Below are positions 16,228-24,385 of a DNA stretch of 36,441 nucleotides, in pieces (the stretch's first letter is position 1; every line of letters starts with the position of its first letter). Source of the stretch: Thioalkalivibrio paradoxus (lineage in GTDB: Bacteria > Pseudomonadota > Gammaproteobacteria > Ectothiorhodospirales > Ectothiorhodospiraceae); assembly GCA_011390565.1 (NCBI GenBank), contig JAABSC010000017.1, positions 1 to 36,441 of the forward strand, read 5' to 3'. Made by a program: the position numbers and the translations under genes. The notes under the pieces are model-generated. The model saw only the letters and a program-made list of their open reading frames with translations. It was not told the origin of the DNA and made no database searches.

Positions 16228-16902
16228 TCAGAACCGCCGGAAGCGCGTGTGGTAACAGTTCGGGCAAGGACCGAGGTGGCCGCTGTGCTCCACCTCCTGA
16301 CGCGTCTGGCAGTTCATACAGGTGTAGCCACCCGGCGCAGCGACCTCGCCCGCATGGTAGCTGCGGTACTCGTCCAGGTAGCCCGTGAACCAATGGCGCC
16401 ATTCATCTACCGCCGCCCGGGCGGTCTGCAGGAACACGTGCCCCCGCTCCCGCCAGGAACCGAGCAGCATGCCCTGCCCGTGCTCCTGGTCACCCTCCGG
16501 ATGGTCACGCGCCCAGTTCGCGACATCCTTGCGGAACGTGCAGGCCACCTTGTGCACCACCGCCGGATCGTAGTCCTCGGACCCGGCCATCTGTTCCACC
16601 ACGTCTTCGATCGCGGCGAGGATCGCACCGGTATCCGCCGGTCCCTGACTGGAAAAGCGATCACCGACCGACCATCGCAGGTGCCTGTCGGCTTCGTACT
16701 CGGCCCACCGCCGGTCGGACGACGTGGTCTTCACGGCAGTATCGACCTGAGCCTCGGACTGCAGCCAGTCGGCCACGGGATCACCCGGTCCGAAGCCACG
16801 CTCCTTCGCCCGAAACCATGCTCCGGCCGAGATCATGTTCGTCCGATCCTCGTGGGATACCTCGGGACGCGGTTCCGAATCCGGGCGTTCGTTCTCATCC
16901 AT
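16228..16902 (-). CDS. Zinc-ribbon protein with N-terminal DUF2934-like segment
   Basis: The start at 16902 (GGAG 9 nt upstream) gives 224 residues; the longer frame to 17085 runs into the neighbour's promoter. Near the N-terminus, ISAGAWFRAKERGFGPGDPV followed by ADWLQSE resembles DUF2934 (Y.LAE.RGF..GD...DW..AE). The middle is charged and helical. The C-terminus holds two CxxC knuckles (CMNC...CPNC, then YHTRF) like the DUF1451/YbeL zinc ribbon. It is probably a soluble zinc-binding protein, and its function is unknown. It is divergent from the PmtA-like gene. Confidence 0.75.
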   Translation of the reverse strand: MDENERPDSEPRPEVSHEDRTNMISAGAWFRAKERGFGPGDPVADWLQSEAQVDTAVKTTSSDRRWAEYEADRHLRWSVGDRFSSQGPADTGAILAAIEDVVEQMAGSEDYDPAVVHKVACTFRKDVANWARDHPEGDQEHGQGMLLGSWRERGHVFLQTARAAVDEWRHWFTGYLDEYRSYHAGEVAAPGGYTCMNCQTRQEVEHSGHLGPCPNCYHTRFRRF

Positions 16903-17111
16903 AGCGGCGCTCTCCAGAATCATTCGAAGGCGTTTCACAGACCTCATTATCCCGCGCGGCATGTGACAGCCCGGTGACGACCGGGTTTGCAGCGGTGGCT
17001 CGAAAGCCCCGCCGGGCAGCTTCACGAAACTGTCACCCACTCCCCCGACACACTGATTACCATCAGTACCTTGCAACGCATTCATGAGCCACTTGCTCTC
17101 GAGGAGATCCC

Positions 17112-17789
17112 ATGCAATCCAGCGACGACGTCAGCCGGGCCTACCGGGGATTCGCGCCTGTCTACGATGCGTTTTATGGCAAGGTGCTGGAACCCGGGCG
17201 CAGGGCGGCCATTCAGGGCATGGACCTGAAACCAGGCCAGCGGGTCCTCGAGGTCGGGATCGGCACAGGCCTCTCGCTCGCCGCGTATCCGCCAGGCGTC
17301 GAAGTGGTCGGGATCGATATCGCACCGGAAATGCTCGAGAAGGCGCGGCGGCGGGCGTCCCGATGCCACTGCGAGCCCGCTCCGGACCTCCGCGTGATGG
17401 ATGCGCGAGCCCTCGAATTCGCGGACGCCAGCTTCGACAAGGTGGTGGCGATGTACGTCGTTTCCGTGTCGCCGGACCCGGAACGGGTCGTCGCGGAGAT
17501 GGTTCGGGTCTGTCGGCCGGATGGGGCCATCGTCATCGTCAATCACTTCCGGACCCAGTCGAAACTGGTCCGGTGGACGGAGGCGGCGCTGCGGCCACTG
17601 CATCGACGGGTGAACTACAGCGCCGAACTCGACCGGCACGAGTTCCTGCGCCGGACCGGGCTGCAGGTCGTCTGGTCCGCGCGCGCCAACATCCTGGGGT
17701 ATTCAACCATCTTGTACTGTCAGTCCGAACGCGTTTCGGACCCGGCACCGGAACCGGGTTCGGAGCGCGTGTTCGCGGCCACAGGCTAG
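17112..17789 (+). CDS. PmtA-like class I SAM methyltransferase (phosphatidylethanolamine N-methyltransferase type)
   Basis: This 225-residue protein has the opening YRGFAPVYDAFYGKVLEPGR (about 11-30) typical of Rhodobacter-type PmtA. SAM motif I follows (VLEVGIGTGLSL, 45-56), then GIDIAPEMLEKAR and the post-motif DASFDKVVAMYVVSV. PmtA methylates phosphatidylethanolamine, up to phosphatidylcholine in some bacteria, at the membrane. UbiE-like quinone methylation is the alternative, and the LEPGRR segment favours PmtA. GAGGAG lies 5 nt before the ATG. The gene stands alone on the plus strand, convergent with the flavodoxin gene (167 bp gap without visible features). Confidence 0.8.
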   Translation: MQSSDDVSRAYRGFAPVYDAFYGKVLEPGRRAAIQGMDLKPGQRVLEVGIGTGLSLAAYPPGVEVVGIDIAPEMLEKARRRASRCHCEPAPDLRVMDARALEFADASFDKVVAMYVVSVSPDPERVVAEMVRVCRPDGAIVIVNHFRTQSKLVRWTEAALRPLHRRVNYSAELDRHEFLRRTGLQVVWSARANILGYSTILYCQSERVSDPAPEPGSERVFAATG

Positions 17790-17956
17790 CGGGCCGCCGC
17801 TCGGGCGTGCCACCCGTCGGGGTTGCGATCCTCCCGGCCCGCAGGCAGGCCGGTATCTCGGGGTTCGCGTTCTGACCCGTCCTCCGCTCCCTGCCTGGTG
17901 TTGAACATCATGAAGTTTTCAGCACGCAGCGCGCACGGGCAGCGCAGAAGAGCCCC

Positions 17957-18703
17957 CTATCGATAGTCCGGATTCGGATGGTCAAACCGGCACCCAGCCT
18001 TCCACTCGCCGGGTTGATTGCCATGAGCCGGGATCCCGCCCGCATCCTTGAGCAGCCGTGCCATGTGCATCAGGTTCCAGGTCATGAAGGTTGCGTTTCG
18101 CTGCGTGAAGTCGTTCTCCGGGCCACCGGAACCCTCGTCTGCGTAGGATGGACCGGGTCCGGCCTCGCCGATCCATCCGGCATCCGCCTGCGGGGGAATG
18201 ACGTAGCCCAGGTGTTGCAGCGCATAGAAAACGGTCATGGCGCAGTGTTTGACCCCGTCCTCGTTGCCAGTGACGATACACCCGCCCACGCGGCCGTAAT
18301 AAACGTACTGTCCCTTGTCGTTCAGCTTGCCGGATTCGCCGTAGAGTCGTTCGATGACTCGCCGGCAAACAGAGCTTTCCTCGCCGAGCCAGATGGGCGT
18401 ACCCAGGACCAGAATATCGGCATCGAGAACCTTGCGGCACACGTCGGGCCAGTCGTCGCGAGCAAACCCGTGCTCGGTCATGTCCGGGTAGACACCGGGT
18501 GGCAAATCGTAATCCACGGGGCGGATCACGTCCGTGGCGATCCCGTTTGCGTCCATGATCGCTCTCGATACCCCGATCAGGGCTTCGGTATTCGATCGCA
18601 CGCCCGTTGGCTTGAGAGTGCAGTTGAGAAACAGGGCCGAAAGCCCTGAAAAGTCGAAGTTGTGCTCTTCGCACAACGCCTTTTGCTTTTCATTCATAGC
18701 CAA
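17957..18703 (-). CDS. Flavodoxin-family protein / NADPH-dependent FMN reductase-like
   Basis: This protein of about 248 residues has a flavodoxin-like fold. The early strand LSALFLNCTLKPTGVRSNTEALI carries the phosphate-binding loop. DADILVLGTPIWLGEESSVC holds the P-x-W flavin loop, and GCIVTGNEDGVKHCAMTVFYAL follows. Such proteins reduce FMN, quinones or other acceptors using NAD(P)H. The start is probably TTG at 18703, as AGGAGG lies 7 nt upstream of it, the usual spacing; the ATG two codons later is 13 nt away. It follows the flavodoxin-UbiA fusion gene by 124 bp in the same direction, so the two may act on the same class of substrate (inference). Confidence 0.8.
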   Translation of the reverse strand: MAMNEKQKALCEEHNFDFSGLSALFLNCTLKPTGVRSNTEALIGVSRAIMDANGIATDVIRPVDYDLPPGVYPDMTEHGFARDDWPDVCRKVLDADILVLGTPIWLGEESSVCRRVIERLYGESGKLNDKGQYVYYGRVGGCIVTGNEDGVKHCAMTVFYALQHLGYVIPPQADAGWIGEAGPGPSYADEGSGGPENDFTQRNATFMTWNLMHMARLLKDAGGIPAHGNQPGEWKAGCRFDHPNPDYR

Positions 18704-18827
18704 AGCGATTCCTCCTTTCAGGCGTTACGTTCACGTTCAGAGGTGCCCCTCAACGCGGGGCTCGACGAAACCGATACGCGGAGGCTCGGGAGACGTGCAT
18801 CCATCAGCCGCGCTCGAATAACGTCCG

Positions 18828-20348
18828 TCAACCGGCCAGGCGCACTACGGGCACCAGCCCGAACCAGAGTACGAAGGTGAGCGAAGCCACCATCAGTCCG
18901 TCGATCCGGCCGGACAGGGTGTCGGATTCGAGCCGCCGGTTCAGCAGCCAGCCCAGCCAGAGGGCGTGCGGGACGGCGACGAAGGCGATGCCCGCGTACG
19001 CGCCCGCGGCCAGCCCAAGCAGATCCCAGGTCAGCGCGCCGGCGGCGGCCAGCACCGTAAACACGATGGTCAGCCGCAGCACACCCCGATGCCCGAGACG
19101 GACGGCGAGCGTACGCTTGCCTGCCGCGGCATCCGCTTCCAGATCCGGAATGCCCGAGAGGGTGATCGAGGGCAGGATGGCGAGCAGCAGCGGCACGCTC
19201 AACACCCAAGGCAGCGGATCCTGCAATGGGCCACCCAGAAACACGAAACCGCAGAGCATCACGCCCAGACTGTGGGTGATCGCGACATCGACTTCACCGA
19301 GGCCCCGGTAGCTGAGTTTCAGCGGTGGTGCCGTGTAGCCGATGGCCAGCGCCGCCAGCACGACCAGTACCGCGAGCACCGCGGGCACGGAACCCGGCGT
19401 CAGCGCCAGCAGCCATGCCGCTGCTGCCACGAATGCAAGGAGGGCCAACACGATGCCCGCCCCCACCTCGCGCCGGCTCAGCAACCCGTCGACCAGTACA
19501 CGGGAACCGCCCGTGAAGGGACCGAAGAACCGATTGTCGCGATCGCTCGGGAAGTCCACCCGTTCGTTGACCAGCACCGTGGCAACTTCCAGCAGAAACA
19601 GGCAGAGATAGCCCAGCCAGAAGAGCGGGTTCCCGAAAACGCCGCCGGCCGGATTGGCGGCCAGCGCGCCGGCGGTGTAGGCAAGCCAGCTCATCGGGTA
19701 GAACTGCAGCCGCAGGGCCTGCAACCAGGCACCGGTCTTGTACCGCACGCGTTCCCACGGCGTAATGCGGCCGTGTTGCAGCCGCTGTCCCTCGTGCCGG
19801 GCACGTTCCAGCCAGCGCTGGCGCTGCTCCAGGCTCGAACCCCGCACCGGGCCAAAGACCAGCGAGCGAACGGGTTGGATGGCGCAGAAACCGAGCGTGG
19901 CGCGCGCCATCGCATTGCGACCGGGTTGGCGATACACCAGTCGATGGATCAAGGGCGGCGTGTCCATGGTGGTGATCAACTGCGCCGAGCGCCCTCCCAG
20001 CAGCCCCTGGTAGCCGGTGCCCCCGTCACAGGTCCGGAACGCGAATCCCGGGGTGAACACGCGATCCAGGAACCCCTTCAACAGCGCGGGCAGACTGCCC
20101 CACCAGGTCGGATAGACGAACACCAGATGGTCGGCCCAGACGATCAGGTTCTGCGCTTCCCTCAACGCCGGCTCCAACGCCTGCTGGCTTGGCGACTCGG
20201 TGCGAACATACGGATCAAACTCGAGTGCTGACAGATTCAGCTGCCGGACCTCGGTGGCGGCCGCACCCGCACCGTCGCCGAAAGACCGGGCCAACGCCCC
20301 GCACAGACTCTCCTCGCGCGTATGTCCGAGGATGATCAGAACCTTCAT
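18828..20348 (-). CDS. Fusion: NAD(P)H quinone-reductase-like flavodoxin domain plus UbiA/MenA-type prenyltransferase
   Basis: This single 506-residue frame has two enzymes. Residues 1 to about 195 are an NQO1/KefF/MdaB-like flavodoxin domain (MKVLIILGHTREESLC; VFVYPTWWGSLPALLKGFLD, 77-96). Residues about 210-505 are a membrane prenyltransferase with about eight helices. It carries both UbiA metal motifs: NERVDFPSD (N261, D265, D269) and DLEADAAAGKRTL (D402, D406). PPLKLSYRGLGEV (341-353) is typical of the MenA side of the family. The start is supported by GGAA and the clean flavodoxin N-terminus. UbiA proteins attach isoprenoid chains to aromatic rings. Joining a quinone or FMN reductase suggests in-line reduction of a substrate or product. 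The frame runs unbroken through the junction. Confidence 0.88.
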   Translation of the reverse strand: MKVLIILGHTREESLCGALARSFGDGAGAAATEVRQLNLSALEFDPYVRTESPSQQALEPALREAQNLIVWADHLVFVYPTWWGSLPALLKGFLDRVFTPGFAFRTCDGGTGYQGLLGGRSAQLITTMDTPPLIHRLVYRQPGRNAMARATLGFCAIQPVRSLVFGPVRGSSLEQRQRWLERARHEGQRLQHGRITPWERVRYKTGAWLQALRLQFYPMSWLAYTAGALAANPAGGVFGNPLFWLGYLCLFLLEVATVLVNERVDFPSDRDNRFFGPFTGGSRVLVDGLLSRREVGAGIVLALLAFVAAAAWLLALTPGSVPAVLAVLVVLAALAIGYTAPPLKLSYRGLGEVDVAITHSLGVMLCGFVFLGGPLQDPLPWVLSVPLLLAILPSITLSGIPDLEADAAAGKRTLAVRLGHRGVLRLTIVFTVLAAAGALTWDLLGLAAGAYAGIAFVAVPHALWLGWLLNRRLESDTLSGRIDGLMVASLTFVLWFGLVPVVRLAG

Positions 20349-20507
20349 GGAAATTCCGTTGACCGCATCCTGTACCGGGGACCATAGACGAAACGGGAAA
20401 GTGCGTGATGCGGCGGTCGCCTCCCAGTGGGAACGGCGACGTCCTGCGCCACGGCTTTCGCGATGAAGGGTCGACCCGTCGCGTCGCTCCGACAGCGGCC
20501 CCCTCGA

Positions 20508-20870
20508 TCAGTCCCCTTCGTTTTCGGTGCCGTCCATCGGCGACGGTCGCGGTCCGGACGTTCTGCGATCGAGCTTGCCGAAATAGTTGCCCAGCACGGA
20601 TTCCAGGCGCTTGGTGGCGCCGGTGACCGAATCGTAGGCATTCTCGTGCAGGAACTCCGCCATCAGCGGGTCACCACCGCGGGGGCGGGCCTCGAGCTTG
20701 CACTGCTTGTTGACGCCTCCCTTCGGCCCGTTCACATCGGTCAGGTAGACCTCGATACGCGTCAGCCGCTCACCGAAGCGCCGCTCGACACTCTGCAGCT
20801 GCTTGTTGATGTGTGCTTCCAGCGCCGGCGACATCGAGACGCCCTGGGCTGAATTCAGTTGTATCTGCAT
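20508..20870 (-). CDS. HPF/RaiA-like ribosome-associated protein
   Basis: The start at 20870 (GGAG 5 nt upstream) gives 120 residues; the longer frame to 21470 is a chance extension through the neighbour. MQIQLNSAQGVSMSPALEAH, then RFGERLTRIEVYLTDVNG and KQCKLEARPRGGDPLMAE, follow the HPF/RaiA (sigma-54 modulation) fold. These proteins bind the ribosomal decoding region and protect or idle ribosomes. DSVTGATKRLESVL continues the typical second helix. The tail (RRTSGPRPSPMDGTENEGD) is short and acidic, and there is no long-HPF dimerisation domain. It lies 152 bp downstream of rnk on the same strand. Confidence 0.85.
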   Translation of the reverse strand: MQIQLNSAQGVSMSPALEAHINKQLQSVERRFGERLTRIEVYLTDVNGPKGGVNKQCKLEARPRGGDPLMAEFLHENAYDSVTGATKRLESVLGNYFGKLDRRTSGPRPSPMDGTENEGD

Positions 20871-21022
20871 TGCATCTCCGAGTCCGTTTTGCCGGTAGCC
20901 GCTTCTGTGTATGAGCGGAAGTAAACACCTGAAGTTTCCACACTTCGTCAGATATCGCGACCCGTTCGCGTTGCGATCAGGGCGTTTCGCCTGAATGGTC
21001 GGGTCCCCTGCCCCATCCCCTG

Positions 21023-21439
21023 TCAGCGGTGGAACGCGCCCGAGGCCTCGGGTTGATAGAGGATTTCCATGATACGCACGGTCATGGTCCCGCCGCGGGG
21101 CGCGGGCCATTCGATGCTGTCGCCGACGGCAAGACCCAGCATCGCGCTGCCGATGGGCGCGAGGACGGAGACCTTTTCCGCGCTGCCATCGACACCGGTG
21201 GGATAGACCAGGGTGCGTTCGAACTCCTTGCCGTCGGGCTCGGTGCGAAAACGCACGGTGGAATTCATGGTGACGACCGTGGGCGGCATCGCAACGGGGT
21301 CCACCACGTTGGCGCGATTCAGTTCTTCCATCAGCCGGGCGTGGGTCGCCCGCGCTTCCTGCGGCTGGGACTCCAGCAACTGTTCCAGTCGGTGCAGGTC
21401 CAGGGAGGAAAGGGTCAATACGGGACGCTTCTCGGTCAT
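21023..21439 (-). CDS. rnk: Rnk, regulator of nucleoside diphosphate kinase (GreA/GreB C-terminal fold)
   Basis: This 138-residue protein matches E. coli Rnk almost end to end: LSSLDLHRLEQLLES, PPTVVTMNSTVRFR, RTLVYPTGVDGSAEKVSVLA, PIGSAMLGLAVGDSIEWPAP, and the final ILYQPEASG. Rnk binds RNA polymerase near the secondary channel through a GreA-like C-terminal domain but lacks the long catalytic coiled coil. Here the N-terminal arm is also short. A strong terminator stands just upstream, insulating rnk from the barrel gene. AGGAG is present about 11 nt before the ATG. Confidence 0.92.
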   Translation of the reverse strand: MTEKRPVLTLSSLDLHRLEQLLESQPQEARATHARLMEELNRANVVDPVAMPPTVVTMNSTVRFRTEPDGKEFERTLVYPTGVDGSAEKVSVLAPIGSAMLGLAVGDSIEWPAPRGGTMTVRIMEILYQPEASGAFHR

Positions 21440-21468
21440 GGCAGGGTCGACTCCTGTCGCGGTCGAAC

Positions 21469-21495
21469 AAAAACGGCCCGCGCTAGCGCGGGCCG
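21469..21495 (-). terminator. Intrinsic terminator upstream of rnk
   Basis: 21474-21495 is a perfect 22-nt palindrome (arm CGGCCCGCGCT). On the minus strand it is followed by TTTTT (21473-21469). This is a textbook rho-independent terminator for transcripts coming from the barrel gene at 21624-22691, and it leaves rnk with its own promoter in the roughly 30 bp that remain or within the terminator flank. Confidence 0.8.
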
Positions 21496-21581
21496 CCTTC
21501 GTGAAGAGGTTTCGATGGTTCCCGGAAGTGAACGGGCTGTTGCCCCTTTATTGCACAGACGTGGGGCGAAAGGCAAAAGCC

Positions 21582-21602
21582 ATGGGGGCATGTCTCACGT
21601 TC
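21582..21602 (+). repeat. 21-nt direct repeat, copy 1 (CATGTCTCACGTTC motif)
   Basis: This copy agrees with 22771-22791 at 20 of 21 positions, in the same orientation; the shared core is CATGTCTCACGTTC preceded by ATGGGG. It lies 21 bp after the barrel gene's stop. The sequence style resembles short REP-like units mobilised by RAYT transposases, but no transposase is near this pair. Confidence 0.75.
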
Positions 21603-21623
21603 GAGGTCCGAAGGCCGGGGTCT

Positions 21624-22691
21624 TCACCATCTCCAGAACAACTGCAACCAGTACTTGTCTCCCTCGGGCTTGTTGCGGGCCGCGGTCTCATGCTGCCATT
21701 TCGCGACCAGCCCCCATCCATCACCCCGGTACGCAAGCTGCGGGCCGTACGCGAACACACGCAGCCGTCGCCCATCTCCGACCGTTTCGCCCGCAAGCGT
21801 GTCATCGGACAGCTGGTACTGAACGTAACCGCTGAGTCCTGCGAGCCAGTTGGCGCCGAGCCTGCGATTCACCGAATAGTCTGCACCGGTTTCCACGCCC
21901 GATTGATAGCGCGTATCGGGATTCCTGGCGTTCAGGGTCAGGTTGACCCGCAGATTTGCGTCGTAATGCGTCCCGAATCTGCGCGTTGCCGCGTAGTAGA
22001 ACGTCCCGGCATAGTGGTTCCGGCCCAGGTTGACCGGCCGGGTCGTGGAGTACCCCCCGGTGGGCAGGGTGATGTCCACACCTGCGAGCGAATGCAGACC
22101 GGGGTGCTGCCAACCCAGCATCAATCCGGCCGTTGTGTCGCCGAGGCCCCGCCTTCCGTTGGGCCTCGCCCCCACCGCCACCTCGGTATCGATATAGGGT
22201 TGCGCGATCAGCAGAGCCGGGGTTCCACCCAGAATCCGTCCGGAGTCCAACACCCGGAGGTATCGCAACGTATGGGCGCGAACATCCAGCTGAAAGTCGG
22301 GGACGGCCGCCCCACCCCCTCCGTCCGCGACTCGATCGGCGGTGTAGTAAAGGTTGTAGAGGTAAAGATAGCCCCCGGGTGGTGGCAGCACCCCGGTCGC
22401 CACGGTGTTGAGACCGTAGGGGTAGACACTGCCACCGCCTTCCGTGGCATTCGCCGAGCCAACGGGCAAAAGGGCCGTCGCGAGCACCAGCACGCTGATC
22501 CGAAACCCCAACCGTAATCGAGCTTCTCCGCTCCCGGGAGCGGGGGCGGCGTCGCGCTGATCGCCATGAAGCCGGTGTTTCGGACCCGTGCCCAAAGCAA
22601 CGAGACGGCCGGCGTCTTCGCATGGGGTGGACCGGGCCACCCCGAGCCGGAACAAGCCGGATACCGCCCTGCCGCCGATCATCAAAGCCAT
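21624..22691 (-). CDS. Outer-membrane beta-barrel, SphA / phenol-degradation MetA-like family
   Basis: A barrel protein whose recognisable part starts with a signal peptide (RISVLVLATALLPVGSANA) and YPYGLNTVATGVLPPPGGYL, the usual SphA/MetA-like opening. It continues with PYIDTEVAVGARP, GLGDTTAGLMLGWQHPGLHS, AGVDITLPTGGYSTTRPVNL and a terminal aromatic strand (KYWLQLFWRW). I set the start at the ATG at 22691 because AAAGGAGG stands just upstream. That leaves about 60 residues before the signal peptide, which is odd. A TTG at 22511 would begin right at the signal peptide but has a poorer ribosome site. The ATG at 22730 is a further option. The gene lies inside a pair of 21-nt direct repeats. 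Confidence 0.72.
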   Translation of the reverse strand: MALMIGGRAVSGLFRLGVARSTPCEDAGRLVALGTGPKHRLHGDQRDAAPAPGSGEARLRLGFRISVLVLATALLPVGSANATEGGGSVYPYGLNTVATGVLPPPGGYLYLYNLYYTADRVADGGGGAAVPDFQLDVRAHTLRYLRVLDSGRILGGTPALLIAQPYIDTEVAVGARPNGRRGLGDTTAGLMLGWQHPGLHSLAGVDITLPTGGYSTTRPVNLGRNHYAGTFYYAATRRFGTHYDANLRVNLTLNARNPDTRYQSGVETGADYSVNRRLGANWLAGLSGYVQYQLSDDTLAGETVGDGRRLRVFAYGPQLAYRGDGWGLVAKWQHETAARNKPEGDKYWLQLFWRW

Positions 22692-22770
22692 CAACCCTCC
22701 TTTCGATGGAAGTGCCGCCGGCCAATCCATCCAGCCGACCTCGCCGCCTCATGTCATCCGATCAAGGGCA

Positions 22771-22791
22771 ATGGGGTCATGTCTCACGTTC
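22771..22791 (+). repeat. 21-nt direct repeat, copy 2 (CATGTCTCACGTTC motif)
   Basis: Second copy of the 21-nt unit at 21582-21602, differing at one position (GGGGT against GGGGG before CATG). It lies 80 bp upstream of the barrel gene start, between that gene and the SMR pump gene, so the two copies bracket exactly one gene. Confidence 0.75.
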
Positions 22792-22857
22792 CCACGGCGT
22801 GTTTCGGCCCGCGCGCATGCAGAATACCGAGAATCGTCCCTCAGGCAATCGAACGCG

Positions 22858-23190
22858 TTAATGCAGGCTGGATTTGGAAAACACGTTGAGGACCACCACG
22901 CCGGCAATGATCAGGGACATGCCCAGCATCCCCGCTGGGTCCAGCTTCTGCTGAAACACCAGCCACCCGACCAGCGAGATCAAGACGATGCCCAGGCCCG
23001 CCCAGATTGCATAGGCCACTCCCACGGGAATGGTCTTCAAGGTAAGCGCGAGGAAATAGAACGCGATGCCGTACCCCGCGATCACCGCAAGACTGGGCCA
23101 AAGCTTCGTGAAACCCGCACTCGCCTTCAGACTGGAGGTTGCGACCACTTCAGCAACGATCGCGATTCCGAGAAATATCCAAGCATTCAT
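22858..23190 (-). CDS. EmrE-like small multidrug resistance (SMR) transporter
   Basis: The start at 23190 (ATG, AAGG 8 nt upstream) gives 110 residues and four helices, the standard SMR size. [20 protein letters not shown] carries the essential membrane glutamate (E14 in EmrE numbering). [20 protein letters not shown], then [20 protein letters not shown] and the ending FSKSSLH, follow E. coli EmrE almost position by position (compare IPTGIAYAIWSGVGIVLISL). It should export quaternary cations by proton exchange. SMR proteins of this group can also move betaine and choline, which would fit the osmolyte theme of the window, but that is inference. Confidence 0.9.
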   Translation of the reverse strand: MNAWIFLGIAIVAEVVATSSLKASAGFTKLWPSLAVIAGYGIAFYFLALTLKTIPVGVAYAIWAGLGIVLISLVGWLVFQQKLDPAGMLGMSLIIAGVVVLNVFSKSSLH

Positions 23191-23327
23191 GCAGGGCACC
23201 TTCGTGTTGAGGGCGAAACGGCTTCCCGTCCCTCTGGATCAAATGGGTTTGCCGGGTATTCCCGATGGAGGATACCGCGAACCCCGGCGCGCGAAATGCG
23301 GGAGGCCGAGACCCGCCCCGTTCCGTG

Positions 23328-24314
23328 TCAGACGTCGAGGTAGAGGGCAGGTTCGTCCAGGGCGGCGGCCTGTTCGCGAAGGGTCAGAATATGGTCCTCC
23401 CAGTACCGCGTGGTGTAGAAGACCGGAAACGCCTGGACGAAGGCGGGATCATCGGCGCGACGTGCCAGCCAGGCCGCGTGGCGCAGGATGCGCAGCGTAC
23501 GCAGCGGCGTGATCAGCGCCAGTTCGCGGCGGTCGAAGCGCACGAAGGTCTCGTAGCCCTCCAGCAGCGCCAGCATCTGGCCCGACATCTCCCCGGCATC
23601 GCCGGACAGGAACATCCACAGATCCTGCACGGCCGGCCCGGTGCAGGCGTCGTCGAGGTCGACGAAGTGGGGGCCGGACTCGGTCCACAGGATATTGCCG
23701 GGGTGGGTGTCGCCGTGGAGGCGGATCATGGGCACGGGCCCGGCCTCGTCCATCCGGCGCACGACGCGATCGAGGACATCCGCACTCAGGTCTTCGTAGA
23801 CCGATTCCAATTCCAAGGGCAGACGTTCGCTGGCGAGCACATCCTCGCGCGCGATCTCACCCAGTTCGTCGGCGTCCAGGCGCTCACGGGCCTCGAAGCT
23901 CCCGGCGCGCCCGACGGCATGGATGCGGGCGATGAAGCGCCCGATGCGCACAAGATTCTCACGCGGCTCCAGGTCCGGGGCTCGCCCGCCCTGCCGGGGG
24001 TACAGGGCGAACTGGAAGCCCTCGTGGCGGTGCAGCGTCTCCCCTGCCACATCGACCAGCGGCGCGACGACCGGAACCTCCTCGGCCGCGAGTTCCAGCG
24101 CGAACGCATGTTCCTCGCGGATGGCGGCCTCGGACCAGCGTCCCGGTCGATAGAATTTCGCGACCACCGGCGCCGCATCCTCGATGCCGACCTGGTAGAC
24201 GCGGTTCTCGTAGCTGTTCAGCGCCAGCAGCCGGCCGTCGGCACGCAGCCCGGTGGACTCGACGGCGTCCAGGATGACCTCCGGCTTCAGGCTGGCATAG
24301 GGATGGACGCTCAT
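23328..24314 (-). CDS. srkA: SrkA/YihE-type stress response protein kinase
   Basis: This 328-residue protein is colinear with E. coli SrkA (YihE). NSYENRVYQV (33-42) and VVAKFYRPGRW (50-60, with the ATP-binding lysine) lead to the catalytic loop LHGDTHPGNILW (199-210; D202, N207). FVDLDDACTGPAVQDLWM (217-234) supplies the metal-binding aspartate. SrkA is a cytosolic Ser/Thr kinase of the aminoglycoside-phosphotransferase fold that protects against stress-induced death; in enterobacteria it lies next to dsbA, which is not the case here. It is divergent from mdh, with 188 bp between starts. Confidence 0.92.
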   Translation of the reverse strand: MSVHPYASLKPEVILDAVESTGLRADGRLLALNSYENRVYQVGIEDAAPVVAKFYRPGRWSEAAIREEHAFALELAAEEVPVVAPLVDVAGETLHRHEGFQFALYPRQGGRAPDLEPRENLVRIGRFIARIHAVGRAGSFEARERLDADELGEIAREDVLASERLPLELESVYEDLSADVLDRVVRRMDEAGPVPMIRLHGDTHPGNILWTESGPHFVDLDDACTGPAVQDLWMFLSGDAGEMSGQMLALLEGYETFVRFDRRELALITPLRTLRILRHAAWLARRADDPAFVQAFPVFYTTRYWEDHILTLREQAAALDEPALYLDV

Positions 24315-24356
24315 GCGGACAGTCTACGTGGCATGCGCCCGGGCTGCGCAGATGGA

Positions 24357-24385
24357 TTCACCCCGAACGGCGATGCGCCTACACT
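24357..24385 (+). promoter_or_regulatory. Candidate sigma-70 promoter for mdh
   Basis: TTCACC (24357-24362) and TACACT (24380-24385) are separated by exactly 17 bp, each matching the sigma-70 consensus at four of six positions. They lie about 117 bp before the mdh ATG, in the gap between divergent srkA and mdh. It is a plausible but unproven promoter. Confidence 0.4.

Noticed and set aside
20871..21470. N-terminal extension of the HPF-type frame through rnk
   Set aside because: The extension overlaps rnk in another frame. The ATG at 20870 has GGAG at 5 nt and matches the family start.
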